Origin: Candidatus Bathyarchaeota archaeon
GTDB lineage: Archaea > Thermoproteota > Bathyarchaeia > Bathyarchaeales > Bathycorpusculaceae
DNA: 14,878 nucleotides
Reading direction: 5' to 3'
Assembly: GCA_030630585.1 (NCBI GenBank)
Contig: DAOVMU010000010.1
Span: 1 to 14,878 of the forward strand
Shown here: one piece after another, positions 1-6,645 of the stretch
How the letters are laid out: each line of letters begins with the position of its first letter
Numbering within the stretch: the first letter of the stretch is position 1
Notes under the pieces: model-generated
Told to the model about the DNA's origin: nothing
The model's database searches: none
What the model saw: the letters and a program-made list of their open reading frames with translations, nothing else
Program-made: the position numbers and the translations under genes

Positions 1-189
1 TTGCCCTCTAAATGCCAGCCTAGACCAGCTGAAAAGAGGATATATCTTCACTCCCTTATAGCTGCGGAACACGACGTCAGGGGCTTTGCAGAAGACACGA
101 AGGAAATTTTGAAAAAGGTTATTATTACGGAAATGCTGAATCCAGTTGTTAGAGGTTTTCGAGCCTTAAAAATAATTCCAAAAGAGTAA
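1..189 (+). CDS. C-terminal end of an unidentified protein (partial)
   Basis: An open frame runs from the window edge to a TAA stop at 187-189. The TTG at base 1 is probably an internal codon, so I read this as the last 62 or so residues of a gene that begins outside the window. The residues are charged and look helical (a stretch rich in Glu, Asp and Lys, then a hydrophobic ITEMLNPVV segment). No signal, membrane segment or family motif is recognisable. The next gene starts 19 bases downstream on the same strand, so the two may be co-transcribed. I do not assign a function. Confidence 0.4.
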   Translation: MPSKCQPRPAEKRIYLHSLIAAEHDVRGFAEDTKEILKKVIITEMLNPVVRGFRALKIIPKE

Positions 190-208
190 AACTAAAGAGG
201 TCATATGG

Positions 209-757
209 TTGGCATTTAACTTTTGGAGAAACGCCCCAACAAAAATGAAAAGAATCTTAACAATTGCAGCATTTTTCCTTCTATCCATAATCATAACGGT
301 TTCTGGAATATTAACCCCTCTTAGCAACAAAGAGATAAATATATTGGGCAAGGAACTTGATGGCGCTCACCAAACCATAGGTAGTCTGCCGGAGATGCAG
401 CAAGCATCATTTATTTTCGGAAACAATTTTATGATATGTCTAGCGGGTTTTGTGCCAATATTTGGTCCAGTCTTTGAATGTTATGTGCTATACAGCACGG
501 GTGTTGTGATATCAGCCTATAGTTCATACGAAAGTATTCAAATGAGTCCTCTGGTGCTATTCTTCTTGTTGTTTCTTTTTCCGTTCACGTGGTTGGAGTT
601 CTTAGCTTACTCAACAGCTATGGCTGGAAGCCTCTGGTTGACATGGCAAATAATACAACGCACGGGCAGAAAGGAAATCAAAAATGCATGTATATTGATA
701 TCGATTTGTGCTGTAATGTTGCTTATGGGCTCAATTATAGAAGCTGCTCTAATTTAG
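209..757 (+). CDS. SpoIIM/DUF95-family integral membrane protein
   Basis: This 182-residue protein has about five hydrophobic segments (roughly residues 15-36, 70-86, 90-104, 113-133 and 160-180). The order of motifs fits the stage II sporulation protein M (DUF95) family: GNN at 71-73 at the start of a membrane helix, a Gly/Pro-rich turn (VPIFGPVFE, 82-90), and an E in WLEF (128-131) within a later helix. Archaea do not sporulate; archaeal members are uncharacterised membrane proteins. The length is normal for the family. I chose the TTG start at 209 because GAGG at 197-200 lies 8 bases upstream. The ATG at 205 is out of frame and closes at once. An in-frame ATG at 245 is a second choice, removing 12 polar residues. 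The gene is convergent with nadC. Confidence 0.7.
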   Translation: MAFNFWRNAPTKMKRILTIAAFFLLSIIITVSGILTPLSNKEINILGKELDGAHQTIGSLPEMQQASFIFGNNFMICLAGFVPIFGPVFECYVLYSTGVVISAYSSYESIQMSPLVLFFLLFLFPFTWLEFLAYSTAMAGSLWLTWQIIQRTGRKEIKNACILISICAVMLLMGSIIEAALI

Positions 758-841
758 TGGTTCTGAAATCCTAAACGGCTAGGAGCTTTCCTTGATCAAG
801 ATTTTAAAAGAGTTTCTGCGATTTCCAATTGTGATTTCGCA

Positions 842-1708
842 TCAAACTCGTCTTGTTTTTGTGATTTCTAGGCTTATGTCTAGAGTTTTTGCGCTGTCTG
901 TTATTTCACCTAGGCTTACTATGTCGACTCCTGTTGTCGCGTAAGCAAGAATGTTTTCTGCGGTGATTCCACCGCTTGCTTCGAGCAAAACCTTTCTATA
1001 AAGGTGTTCTTTTTTCAGTAGTCTGATGGCTTTTTCTATCTGGTTTGGAGAAAAATTATCTAGCATTATTATGTCTGCTCCAGCTTTTGCAGCGGCTAAG
1101 GCATCTTTAATCCTTGTCACTTCAACTTCGATTTTTTTGCTGAAAGAAGCTTCTTTTCTAACTTTTTCTATTGCTTTTTTTAAGCTACCAGCAACTGCGA
1201 TGTGGTTGTCCTTTACCAAAATCATGTCATCTAAATGAAGTCTATGTGTGTCGCCGCCGCCTATTAGAACAGCTTTTTTATCAAAATAGAGAAGGCCAGG
1301 TGCAACCTTTCGTGTGCACACAACCCTAGTTTTAAGTCTACGTCTCCGTATTTTCTGCATCAACTTTCTTGTGGTTGTTGCTATACCGCTCATGCGTGAG
1401 ATAATGTTTAGAAGAGTGCGTTCAACTGAAAGTATTGTTCGTGTATCTCCAGAGATTTTCATTAAAATGGTTTTTGCTTTGAGTTTTTCTCCGTCTGAAA
1501 CCAAAGTTTCAGCCTTGAGGCCTAAGCTTTTCAGCAGGATTTTTGCTTCTTCAATTCCAGCTGTGACTCCCGTTTCTTTTGCTATCACCTCTGCTTCTGC
1601 GATGCAACCTGGAGGAACAATTAATGCGGTGGTTATGTCGCCTTGTCCAACATCTTCGGCTAACATGTTTCGAAGTTTTTCTTCCAGAATTTTCCGTGGT
1701 AAGAACAT
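842..1708 (-). CDS. nadC: Nicotinate-nucleotide pyrophosphorylase, carboxylating (quinolinate phosphoribosyltransferase)
   Basis: NadC converts quinolinate and PRPP to nicotinate mononucleotide, CO2 and pyrophosphate in de novo NAD synthesis in the cytoplasm. The 288 residues match the full family length. Visible landmarks in order are EDVGQGDIT (18-26), ERTLLNIISRMSGIA (96-110), the substrate-binding TRK (132-134), GGGDTHR with His155-Arg156, KDNH (166-169), the acidic EVEV (194-197), LDNF (216-219) and EASGGI (243-248) near the phosphate site. All expected active-site residues appear to be present. The ATG at 1706-1708 has AAGGT (1715-1719) 6 bases upstream. It lies 63 bases behind the glycosyltransferase and has a promoter-like element of its own. 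NadA and NadB are not in the window. NadM, a later step, lies at 4696 on the opposite strand. Confidence 0.95.
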   Translation of the reverse strand: MFLPRKILEEKLRNMLAEDVGQGDITTALIVPPGCIAEAEVIAKETGVTAGIEEAKILLKSLGLKAETLVSDGEKLKAKTILMKISGDTRTILSVERTLLNIISRMSGIATTTRKLMQKIRRRRLKTRVVCTRKVAPGLLYFDKKAVLIGGGDTHRLHLDDMILVKDNHIAVAGSLKKAIEKVRKEASFSKKIEVEVTRIKDALAAAKAGADIIMLDNFSPNQIEKAIRLLKKEHLYRKVLLEASGGITAENILAYATTGVDIVSLGEITDSAKTLDISLEITKTRRV

Positions 1709-1740
1709 GCTTTTACCTTACGGTTACTTAACTTAAAAAT

Positions 1741-1756
1741 ACTTATTTTTGTTTCG
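1741..1756 (-). promoter_or_regulatory. Probable TATA/BRE promoter of nadC
   Basis: Read on the minus strand this is CGAAAC followed by AAAAATAAGT, a BRE-like then TATA-like arrangement. A start about 25 bases downstream falls near 1720, just ahead of the nadC SD at 1715-1719. This suggests nadC can be transcribed separately from the upstream glycosyltransferase. It is a visual match only. Confidence 0.4.
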
Positions 1757-1771
1757 ACCATTGAAGACTTG

Positions 1772-2953
1772 TTAGCCCCTTTTTTCTGCCAACTCAATTA
1801 TTGTTTTAACAGCGTTTTCTAAACCGTTGTATTGCACAACTTCTCTTTGAATTTGTTTGAGCCTTTCGAAAGTTTCTCTTTTCAAAATTCGCTGGACATT
1901 TTCTAGAAGTTTTCCTTTGTTTAGTTCTTCTTGTTCAATCACGTTTGCAACACCTAGTTTTTCAGCTTGTTTTGCATTGTTAAGCTGTTCTGTATGACTA
2001 GGTGTTGGCACAAGTATCATGGGTTTTCCATAGTACATGCACTGTGTGAGGGTTCCATGTCCTGCACGGCTTATAACTAGATCACAAGCTTTCAAGTACT
2101 CAAAACGGTTTGGGATCCATTTGTAAATTCTCAAATTACTGTGAAGTATGGGTTCTGTGTCAGCGTTTGGGTAACCAAGGGATAAAACAATTTCATAATC
2201 ATCCGGAAACTCCAGTAAGATTTTCCTTAAAGCTCCTGTTAAGTAGGATTTCTCTCTAGTTGGGCCACTTATAGACACAAGAATGAGTGGCTTATCTATG
2301 GGTGACTTTAGTTTTCTACGCAGTTCCTTTTTAGTTGGCAGTTCACTTGGAAGTGTTGATAAAATTGGGCCTATCACCTTTACTTTTTTTCTGTAGGATT
2401 TTGGAATGTTTAGGTTGCCCGTGCTTATCGTGTATGGTTGAGGAAAATCCGGTATTAAAACCTCGTTTCCGCTTGTCCAAATATTCCCGACGATTGTAAG
2501 GGTTATGGAATCTGCGAATCTCGCTAAGCGCAAGAAATGTGTTTTCCGTGGAATTATCACTTGAAACTGGTTTAGGATGCAGATTCTAGGTATTCCCAAT
2601 ATTCTTGCTGCCAATAAGGGTGAGGCACGAGAATCTGAAACAACCACGTCCGGTTTGAAGCTTTGAATCGCTTCTATTTCAGCATTGACTTGCTTCATAA
2701 GAGTGAAGGACGCGAGAAATGGGCCTGGGTTGACTGCTGTTTGTCTAAAGTCTATTGTTCCGTCTGGTTTAACTTGAAAGCCGATTGGTGGAGCTTTAAC
2801 GAGGGGAAGCTTCTCCCGTTCGACATAGTGTATTCCTTCTCGGTAGGTTGAGAACATCACTTTAATGTTTTTCTGCACAAGTCGTTTAGCTATTGGAATG
2901 CATCGTCCAACATGTCCAAGGCCTATGCCGCATGGGGAAAAATAAATCCGCAT
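1772..2953 (-). CDS. MurG-like glycosyltransferase (GT28/GT1 fold, GT-B)
   Basis: This 393-residue protein has two Rossmann-like halves, as in GT-B enzymes. The N-terminus has the Gly-rich acceptor-side loop SPCGIGLGHVGR (6-17), typical of MurG-like and archaeal homologues. The C-terminal half has the nucleotide-sugar signature, about residues 295-330: SRAGHGTLTQCMYYGKP followed by an SHTEQLNNA segment. The HGT, GKP and EQ positions are those that usually contact a UDP-sugar. There is no signal peptide or clear membrane helix, so it probably acts at the cytoplasmic face on a lipid or glycan carrier. The acceptor cannot be read from sequence. The ATG is only 4 bases after the AMMECR1 stop (TAG 2958-2960), implying coupled translation in one operon. 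Confidence 0.8.
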   Translation of the reverse strand: MRIYFSPCGIGLGHVGRCIPIAKRLVQKNIKVMFSTYREGIHYVEREKLPLVKAPPIGFQVKPDGTIDFRQTAVNPGPFLASFTLMKQVNAEIEAIQSFKPDVVVSDSRASPLLAARILGIPRICILNQFQVIIPRKTHFLRLARFADSITLTIVGNIWTSGNEVLIPDFPQPYTISTGNLNIPKSYRKKVKVIGPILSTLPSELPTKKELRRKLKSPIDKPLILVSISGPTREKSYLTGALRKILLEFPDDYEIVLSLGYPNADTEPILHSNLRIYKWIPNRFEYLKACDLVISRAGHGTLTQCMYYGKPMILVPTPSHTEQLNNAKQAEKLGVANVIEQEELNKGKLLENVQRILKRETFERLKQIQREVVQYNGLENAVKTIIELAEKRG

Positions 2954-2957
2954 GGAA

Positions 2958-3704
2958 CTATTTCCCGCCGAGGACCTTACGTCTCACTTTGCCTTTAGGT
3001 TTTTCCTCCTCAAAAATTATGGCGCGAAACTTGTAGATCTTTGTATCCTTGAGTAGCCAGCAGTCTGCTGGTAAGCCAGCCTTAATGCAGCACTGACACA
3101 GAAATTCTTCTTTATCCCATTTCCATTCAAGAGGCACTTGTGGAAGAAGTAATCCTTTGAACATGCCCTTTTCAACGATTAATCCGTCTTCTCCAACCTT
3201 GATTTTCGAGGGGTATTCACTTGTTTTCTCCACCCTAATTATTTGAGGTGGAGTGAGTACGCTTACCTCAAAGACTACAGTTTCAAGTTCGCCTAATGAA
3301 ATTGGATAGAAGCGAGGGTCTTGGGTTGCTGAGCTTATGGCGCATTCAATAACAGCTTGAGTCAACGGAGTGGTTGGATATGGATAGCCAATGCATCCCC
3401 TCAACTTCGGCTCGTTATCTTTTACACTGCTTATAGTGACAAACACCCCATAAGGCTGCAAAAGTTTTTGAGGCGTATCTTCCGGGACTCTGATCTGTTT
3501 TTCAATTCTTAAGTGCTCTTTAACGGCATTGCGTGCTAGTTTGACGAGGAATTTTCCGTCTTCTGAGCGTAGTTGAGATGACAATCTAGTTTCTCCGGTC
3601 TTAATAGCAAGTGTTAGCAATTCTGTATGGCTGAAATTGCATTTACTTAAACTGTTGTAAAAAGCTTTAGGTTTAGAATTTGATTGATTCTTCGCGTGTT
3701 CCAT
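2958..3704 (-). CDS. AMMECR1 domain protein
   Basis: This 248-residue protein has the hallmark LRGCIG at 101-106, followed by DPRF (129-132), VFEVSVLTPP (144-153), GLLLPQV (184-190) and a Cys-containing EFLCQCCIKAGL segment (200-211). The domain starts near residue 48 (EDGKFLVKLARNAV). About 45 N-terminal residues precede it, slightly longer than usual. The family is conserved from archaea to humans, and its biochemical role is unsettled. In many prokaryotes AMMECR1 is encoded with Memo and a radical SAM protein, neither of which is seen here. The ATG at 3702-3704 overlaps the proteasome gene by 32 bases and has no good SD, so initiation probably depends on translation of the upstream gene. 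It is followed by the glycosyltransferase after 4 bases. Confidence 0.9.
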   Translation of the reverse strand: MEHAKNQSNSKPKAFYNSLSKCNFSHTELLTLAIKTGETRLSSQLRSEDGKFLVKLARNAVKEHLRIEKQIRVPEDTPQKLLQPYGVFVTISSVKDNEPKLRGCIGYPYPTTPLTQAVIECAISSATQDPRFYPISLGELETVVFEVSVLTPPQIIRVEKTSEYPSKIKVGEDGLIVEKGMFKGLLLPQVPLEWKWDKEEFLCQCCIKAGLPADCWLLKDTKIYKFRAIIFEEEKPKGKVRRKVLGGK

Positions 3705-4293
3705 CTTTGGTTATTATCAGGAAGTCTATGCCGTCTCCGCTCATGGTGTCCCTGCTTATGGCTGACTTTATTGCCCTGATAACTAAGTCTTTTGCTTCTT
3801 CAATGGTCAAGTCTTCTTTGTATCCTTCTTCAAGTAATCCGATGGCAATCTCTGTTCCGGAACCTACGGCTGCATACTTGTCAGGTATTACTGAGCCTAA
3901 AATATCTAGTACGTAAAGTGATGTTCCTTCTTCATCGATTCCACCTACGATTGTTTGTGTAATCAATGGGGCAAGTCTACGGTTGAAAAGTAGATTTGAC
4001 ATGAGCTTGGCTGCTGACCTTACAGAAACTGGTCTGTCCACGTCTAAGCTGTATAGGTTTGCGTAGGCTTCCACTTCTCTAACGAGAATTTGCATGTCTG
4101 AAACAAGTCCGGCACACGCTGCACCTATATGAGCGGAGATTTTGAAAACTTTCTTGCCGCCCTTACTGATGATGAGGTAACCGTATGAAACACGTTTTTC
4201 AGAAGCTAAAATGACGCCATCTGGGCATACCATGCCAACAGTCGTTGCCCCCGGAACCCAAAGATAGCGAGATTGTTGTCCTTGTCTTTCCAT
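3673..4293 (-). CDS. psmB: 20S proteasome beta subunit with Ala at the Thr1 position (probably non-catalytic)
   Basis: The protein has the Ntn-hydrolase proteasome beta fold. Numbering from the ATG at 4291-4293 gives 206 residues. ATTVG (16-20) is where archaeal beta subunits have TTTVG. Then come D25-G26, E32 and K48. Taking A16 as mature residue 1 puts these at mature positions 10, 17 and 33, matching the family's acidic residue 17 and Lys33. GSG (144-146) and RDxxSGD (181-187) supply the remaining Ser/Asp site residues. Only the catalytic Thr is replaced, by Ala (codon GCA near 4243-4245). Autocleavage after Gly15 would therefore not be expected, and the subunit probably has a structural role beside an active beta subunit encoded elsewhere. 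It lacks the alpha-subunit N-terminal signature. I preferred 4293 because GGTGA (4299-4303) lies 5 bases upstream; an in-frame ATG at 4347 has no SD. Confidence 0.9.
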   Translation of the reverse strand: MERQGQQSRYLWVPGATTVGMVCPDGVILASEKRVSYGYLIISKGGKKVFKISAHIGAACAGLVSDMQILVREVEAYANLYSLDVDRPVSVRSAAKLMSNLLFNRRLAPLITQTIVGGIDEEGTSLYVLDILGSVIPDKYAAVGSGTEIAIGLLEEGYKEDLTIEEAKDLVIRAIKSAISRDTMSGDGIDFLIITKDGTREESIKF

Positions 4294-4329
4294 GTAGTTC
4301 ACCTTTTCTCGTTGGTATATGCAAGACAA

Positions 4330-4341
4330 CTTATTAAGTTT
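4330..4341 (-). promoter_or_regulatory. Probable TATA box of the psmB-AMMECR1-glycosyltransferase operon
   Basis: On the minus strand the sequence reads AAACTTAATAAG. A start about 27 bases downstream falls near 4308, giving a leader of about 15 bases that includes the GGTGA SD and ends at the ATG at 4293. This supports the shorter proteasome start, since the ATG at 4347 would lie upstream of the transcript. Confidence 0.4.
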
Positions 4342-4370
4342 AATCATGTTATTTTGTTGTTGAAGAGCTT

Positions 4371-4411
4371 GCTGTCACTATACAGCTAAATGCTTCACTA
4401 TTTCCAGTGAA
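4371..4411. promoter_or_regulatory. Two operator-like palindromes between divergent psmB and the 41-codon gene
   Basis: Two inverted repeats with six-base spacers sit here: GCTGT-N6-ACAGC at 4371-4386 and TTCACT-N6-AGTGAA at 4394-4411. Both contain the direct repeat TCACTAT (4375-4381 and 4395-4401), offset by exactly 20 bases, about two helical turns. The pair ends 11 bases before the SD of the small gene, so it overlaps its likely core promoter. It could be a regulator binding site. No regulator is encoded nearby. Confidence 0.35.
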
Positions 4412-4434
4412 CGTTTTAAGAAGGTGGACATAGA

Positions 4435-4560
4435 ATGATGGACCTTGACGCTGGAAACGTCTGGTTTAAGGTTCCGTGTGATAGAATCATCCGTTCAGAT
4501 TTCAGGTTGAGCGGCTACGGTGGAGGCGTGGATGTGAAGCATGAAATTTTGAAGACGTAG
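4435..4560 (+). CDS. 41-residue small protein, possible remnant of a longer gene
   Basis: ATG at 4435 opens a 41-codon frame closed by TAG at 4558-4560. AAGGTGG at 4421-4427 gives a strong SD with 7 bases of spacing. The peptide begins MMDLDAGNVWFKVPCDRIIR and ends VKHEILKT, with a Gly-rich GYGGG in the middle. The NVWFKVP...RSDFRLS pattern faintly recalls the N-termini of some type I restriction specificity (HsdS)-like proteins, so it may be a leftover start of such a gene. That resemblance is from memory and weak. It may equally be a true microprotein. It starts 141 bases from the divergent psmB start and precedes nadM by 135 bases. Confidence 0.45.
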   Translation: MMDLDAGNVWFKVPCDRIIRSDFRLSGYGGGVDVKHEILKT

Positions 4561-4695
4561 GTGTCGGGTTTGCTTCTTAGCTGAATCTTTGTGGCAAAAT
4601 CTTTTGGTTTCTCGTGTCAAACTGGTGTTGAAACGGTTGGAAAAGAGTAAATGTTAATTCGTTATGTGTATAATAGTATTTTCGAGGGTGTTTGA

Positions 4696-5220
4696 ATGGT
4701 TAAGCGTGGGCTTTTTGTTGGGAGGTTTCAGCCCATTCATTTGGGTCATCTTAAGGCAATAAGGGACGTTTTAAACGAGGTTGATGAGCTTGTGATTGTT
4801 ATTGGTAGTGCCCAGTATAGTCATAATGTTGATGATCCTTTTACTGCTGGCGAGAGGCTTGTCATGGTTCGGGGGGCTTTAGAGGAGGCGGGAGTAGATT
4901 GTAGGCAGATTTGGCTTGTGCCCGTGCCGGATGTTCATTTGCATGTGATGTGGGTTTCAGCGTTGAAGGGTTACACTCCGAAATTTGACGTTGTCTATTC
5001 CAATGAGCCGTTGACACGGAGGCTTTTTATGGAGGATGGTTACGAGGTTAAATCTATCCGTTTTCATAAACGAAAAGTCTATTCTTCAACTGAAATCAGG
5101 GAGAGAATGCTCAATGGAGAAGGCTGGGAGAAACTTGTCCCCAGAAGTGTAGTTGAATTAATAAGGGAGATCGATGGGGTTAACAGGCTTAGAGATTTGG
5201 CTAAAAGCGATAAAGCGTAG
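4696..5220 (+). CDS. nadM: Nicotinamide-nucleotide adenylyltransferase, archaeal type
   Basis: NadM joins NMN (or NaMN) and ATP to form NAD (or NaAD) and pyrophosphate in the cytoplasm. The 174-residue length fits the archaeal family. The nucleotidyltransferase signature GRFQPIHLGHL is at 9-19, with His15 and His18 forming the HxGH-type ATP site. FTAGER (49-54), VPVPDVHLH (76-84), YSNEP (101-105) and the second signature SSTEIRERM (130-138) follow in the expected order. GAGGGTG at 4684-4690 precedes the ATG by 5 bases. The gene is followed by two abutting hairpins in the convergent gap. Together with nadC, it indicates NAD synthesis genes are scattered over about 4 kb here rather than arranged as an operon. 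Confidence 0.95.
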   Translation: MVKRGLFVGRFQPIHLGHLKAIRDVLNEVDELVIVIGSAQYSHNVDDPFTAGERLVMVRGALEEAGVDCRQIWLVPVPDVHLHVMWVSALKGYTPKFDVVYSNEPLTRRLFMEDGYEVKSIRFHKRKVYSSTEIRERMLNGEGWEKLVPRSVVELIREIDGVNRLRDLAKSDKA

Positions 5221-5278
5221 TTGCAACGGGTTCTCTCTTATACTCTTCTTTTATAGTGGGTTGCTTTCAGTGTTCCAT

Positions 5279-5311
5279 GAAGTCCATGAGACTTCTGCTA
5301 ACGGATTAGCA
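5279..5311. other. Two abutting short hairpins between convergent genes
   Basis: GAAGTC-CATGA-GACTTC (5279-5295, 6-base stem, 5-base loop) is followed directly by TGCTAA-CGGA-TTAGCA (5296-5311, 6-base stem, 4-base loop). They lie 59 bases after the nadM stop and 100 bases before the stop of the convergent membrane protein gene. They could be a bidirectional 3' end or processing structure. There is no strong T-run directly after them, so a standard terminator is not certain. Confidence 0.35.
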
Positions 5312-5410
5312 AACGTTAACTTCTAATTTCGTAAGCTCAAGACTTATCAGTTTGTGACCGCGTTTGAAATGAAGCTTTTAATAATCTACCAGCCATCGGG
5401 TCAAGCCTGT

Positions 5411-5956
5411 TCATTCAGTAAACGCCTTTTCTTCTTGTAGTTTTTCATCTGCAGCAGCAGCATTTTTTAGATAGGCCGCTGTAATCTTTTCCATCTTTTC
5501 CGTCTTCTTTCGTTTTCTTCTAGAGTGAATGTCGGAGGCCACCATCAAGAGGTAAGGCATTGACAAATAACCCAGTGCGAGAAGAGGATTGCTGAATACT
5601 ATGGATAAACTAAATATTTGATCGATCGGTCTACCTTCAATAGTGGCTAGGGCGTCTTGAACAATGAAAGCCGAGAATGTCAGGGCTAAGCAAACGATGA
5701 ATTGGGTAAGTACTCCTTTATTTTTTCCAAGGATAGCAGACGGTATGACAGATGATACGAGAAAGACCCATGCGAAGGCATGAATAAAAATTAGCATGTC
5801 CATTCTGAAAACTAGCCAAGCGCCTACTGAAGGCCAAAATATATCAATGTAATTCGTAACTGTCGTGACCGCCGTCTGTGTGTACAATTGGTAACTAATC
5901 ATTAGCGCCCAAGCAACGGAAAGGTACAGAGGCGTTACTAGAGCTGCTTTTCCCAA
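5411..5956 (-). CDS. Hypothetical multi-pass membrane protein
   Basis: I do not recognise this 181-residue protein. About four or five hydrophobic segments span residues 4-22, 38-50, 52-72, 82-100 and 120-140. After them comes a strongly basic stretch (HSRRKRKK) and a charged, probably helical cytoplasmic tail ending in KLQEEKAFTE. No transporter or enzyme signature is visible. The start is TTG at 5954-5956, chosen because AGAGGGAA (5962-5969) lies just upstream and a TATA-like element is correctly placed behind it. It diverges from the S-component gene at 6115, so both may respond to the same intergenic region. Confidence 0.65.
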   Translation of the reverse strand: MGKAALVTPLYLSVAWALMISYQLYTQTAVTTVTNYIDIFWPSVGAWLVFRMDMLIFIHAFAWVFLVSSVIPSAILGKNKGVLTQFIVCLALTFSAFIVQDALATIEGRPIDQIFSLSIVFSNPLLALGYLSMPYLLMVASDIHSRRKRKKTEKMEKITAAYLKNAAAADEKLQEEKAFTE

Positions 5957-5990
5957 ACTCGTTCCCTCTAAATTGTACTTATTGAAATGT

Positions 5991-6004
5991 CTTATATCTT
6001 AAAG
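5991..6004 (-). promoter_or_regulatory. Probable TATA box of the 5411-5956 membrane protein gene
   Basis: The minus strand reads CTTTAAGATATAAG. A start about 26 bases downstream lands near 5970, immediately before the SD at 5962-5969. The match in spacing supports the TTG start at 5956. Confidence 0.45.
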
Positions 6005-6064
6005 TTTACGCTACCACACTCCCTATTTGGAAACAATATCGAACAGCTAAAAAAATAAGTGAAC

Positions 6065-6075
6065 GTTACATATGC
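6065..6075 (+). promoter_or_regulatory. Possible TATA box of the S-component-like gene
   Basis: GTTACATATGC sits about 26 bases before position 6096, which would give a short leader carrying AAGGA (6101-6105) ahead of the ATG at 6115. The element is only a moderate match. Confidence 0.3.
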
Positions 6076-6114
6076 TCTAGAACCAGACGCTACACAACAG
6101 AAGGATTGTAGAGT

Positions 6115-6645
6115 ATGCACAGGAAAAGAAAACTGGAGGCTAAAGAAGTTGCTTTGGTCATATGCTTTTCAGCTTTGTACACATATTTCTCTTTTGTACC
6201 AGCTTTCCCAATAGTTGGCTTGCAAGGGGGAGCTATAACTCTAGCGGCAATAACAGCACCAATAATTGGGATAATTCTTGGACCATACCTTGGCATGTTG
6301 TCCACACTTTTAGGCGGAATAGTTGGACTTTTTTTTGCTCCCGCTTTCTTTCCGCCAAGTTTTGCATCTGGTATTGTTACAGCCGTTTTCGCCGGCATGC
6401 TATACACGAATAGGCGAAGCCTTTGCATCATCATGTATTTCTCGCTTCTATTCTTTTTCGGATTCTATCCTTTCGTTGGCCCAGTTTGGCTTTATCCCTC
6501 ATTCATGTGGTTTCACATAATAGGTTTTCTAGTTTTGGTTTCCCCTTTACACTCGGTTGCTTCGAAGAACATGCGAAACTTTAACAATAATTCAAAGCTT
6601 TTATCCGCCTCGCGCGCGCTCATAAGATTCTCACCCAGCATGTAA
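6115..6645 (+). CDS. ECF transporter S-component-like membrane protein
   Basis: This 176-residue protein resembles small substrate-binding (S) components of energy-coupling-factor vitamin transporters. A short basic N-terminus (MHRKRKLEAKEVA) leads into helix 1 (about 12-29). A Gly-rich AITAPIIGIILGPYLGMLSTLLGGIVGLFF region follows (about 45-74), then helices near 82-97, 103-122 and 128-143. The G-PYLG pattern after the second helix is typical of the S-component group. Substrate cannot be read. After residue 145 the sequence turns polar (NMRNFNNNS), so the sixth helix expected for the family is missing or the 3' end has degenerated. Its last 15 bases overlap the convergent MoaD-like gene. No EcfA or EcfT gene is in the window. 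AAGGA lies 9 bases before the ATG. Confidence 0.6.
   Translation: MHRKRKLEAKEVALVICFSALYTYFSFVPAFPIVGLQGGAITLAAITAPIIGIILGPYLGMLSTLLGGIVGLFFAPAFFPPSFASGIVTAVFAGMLYTNRRSLCIIMYFSLLFFFGFYPFVGPVWLYPSFMWFHIIGFLVLVSPLHSVASKNMRNFNNNSKLLSASRALIRFSPSM

Noticed and set aside
1314..1736. 140-codon plus-strand frame opposite nadC
   Set aside because: It lies wholly over the nadC 5' half, has no family motif, and nadC is unmistakable.
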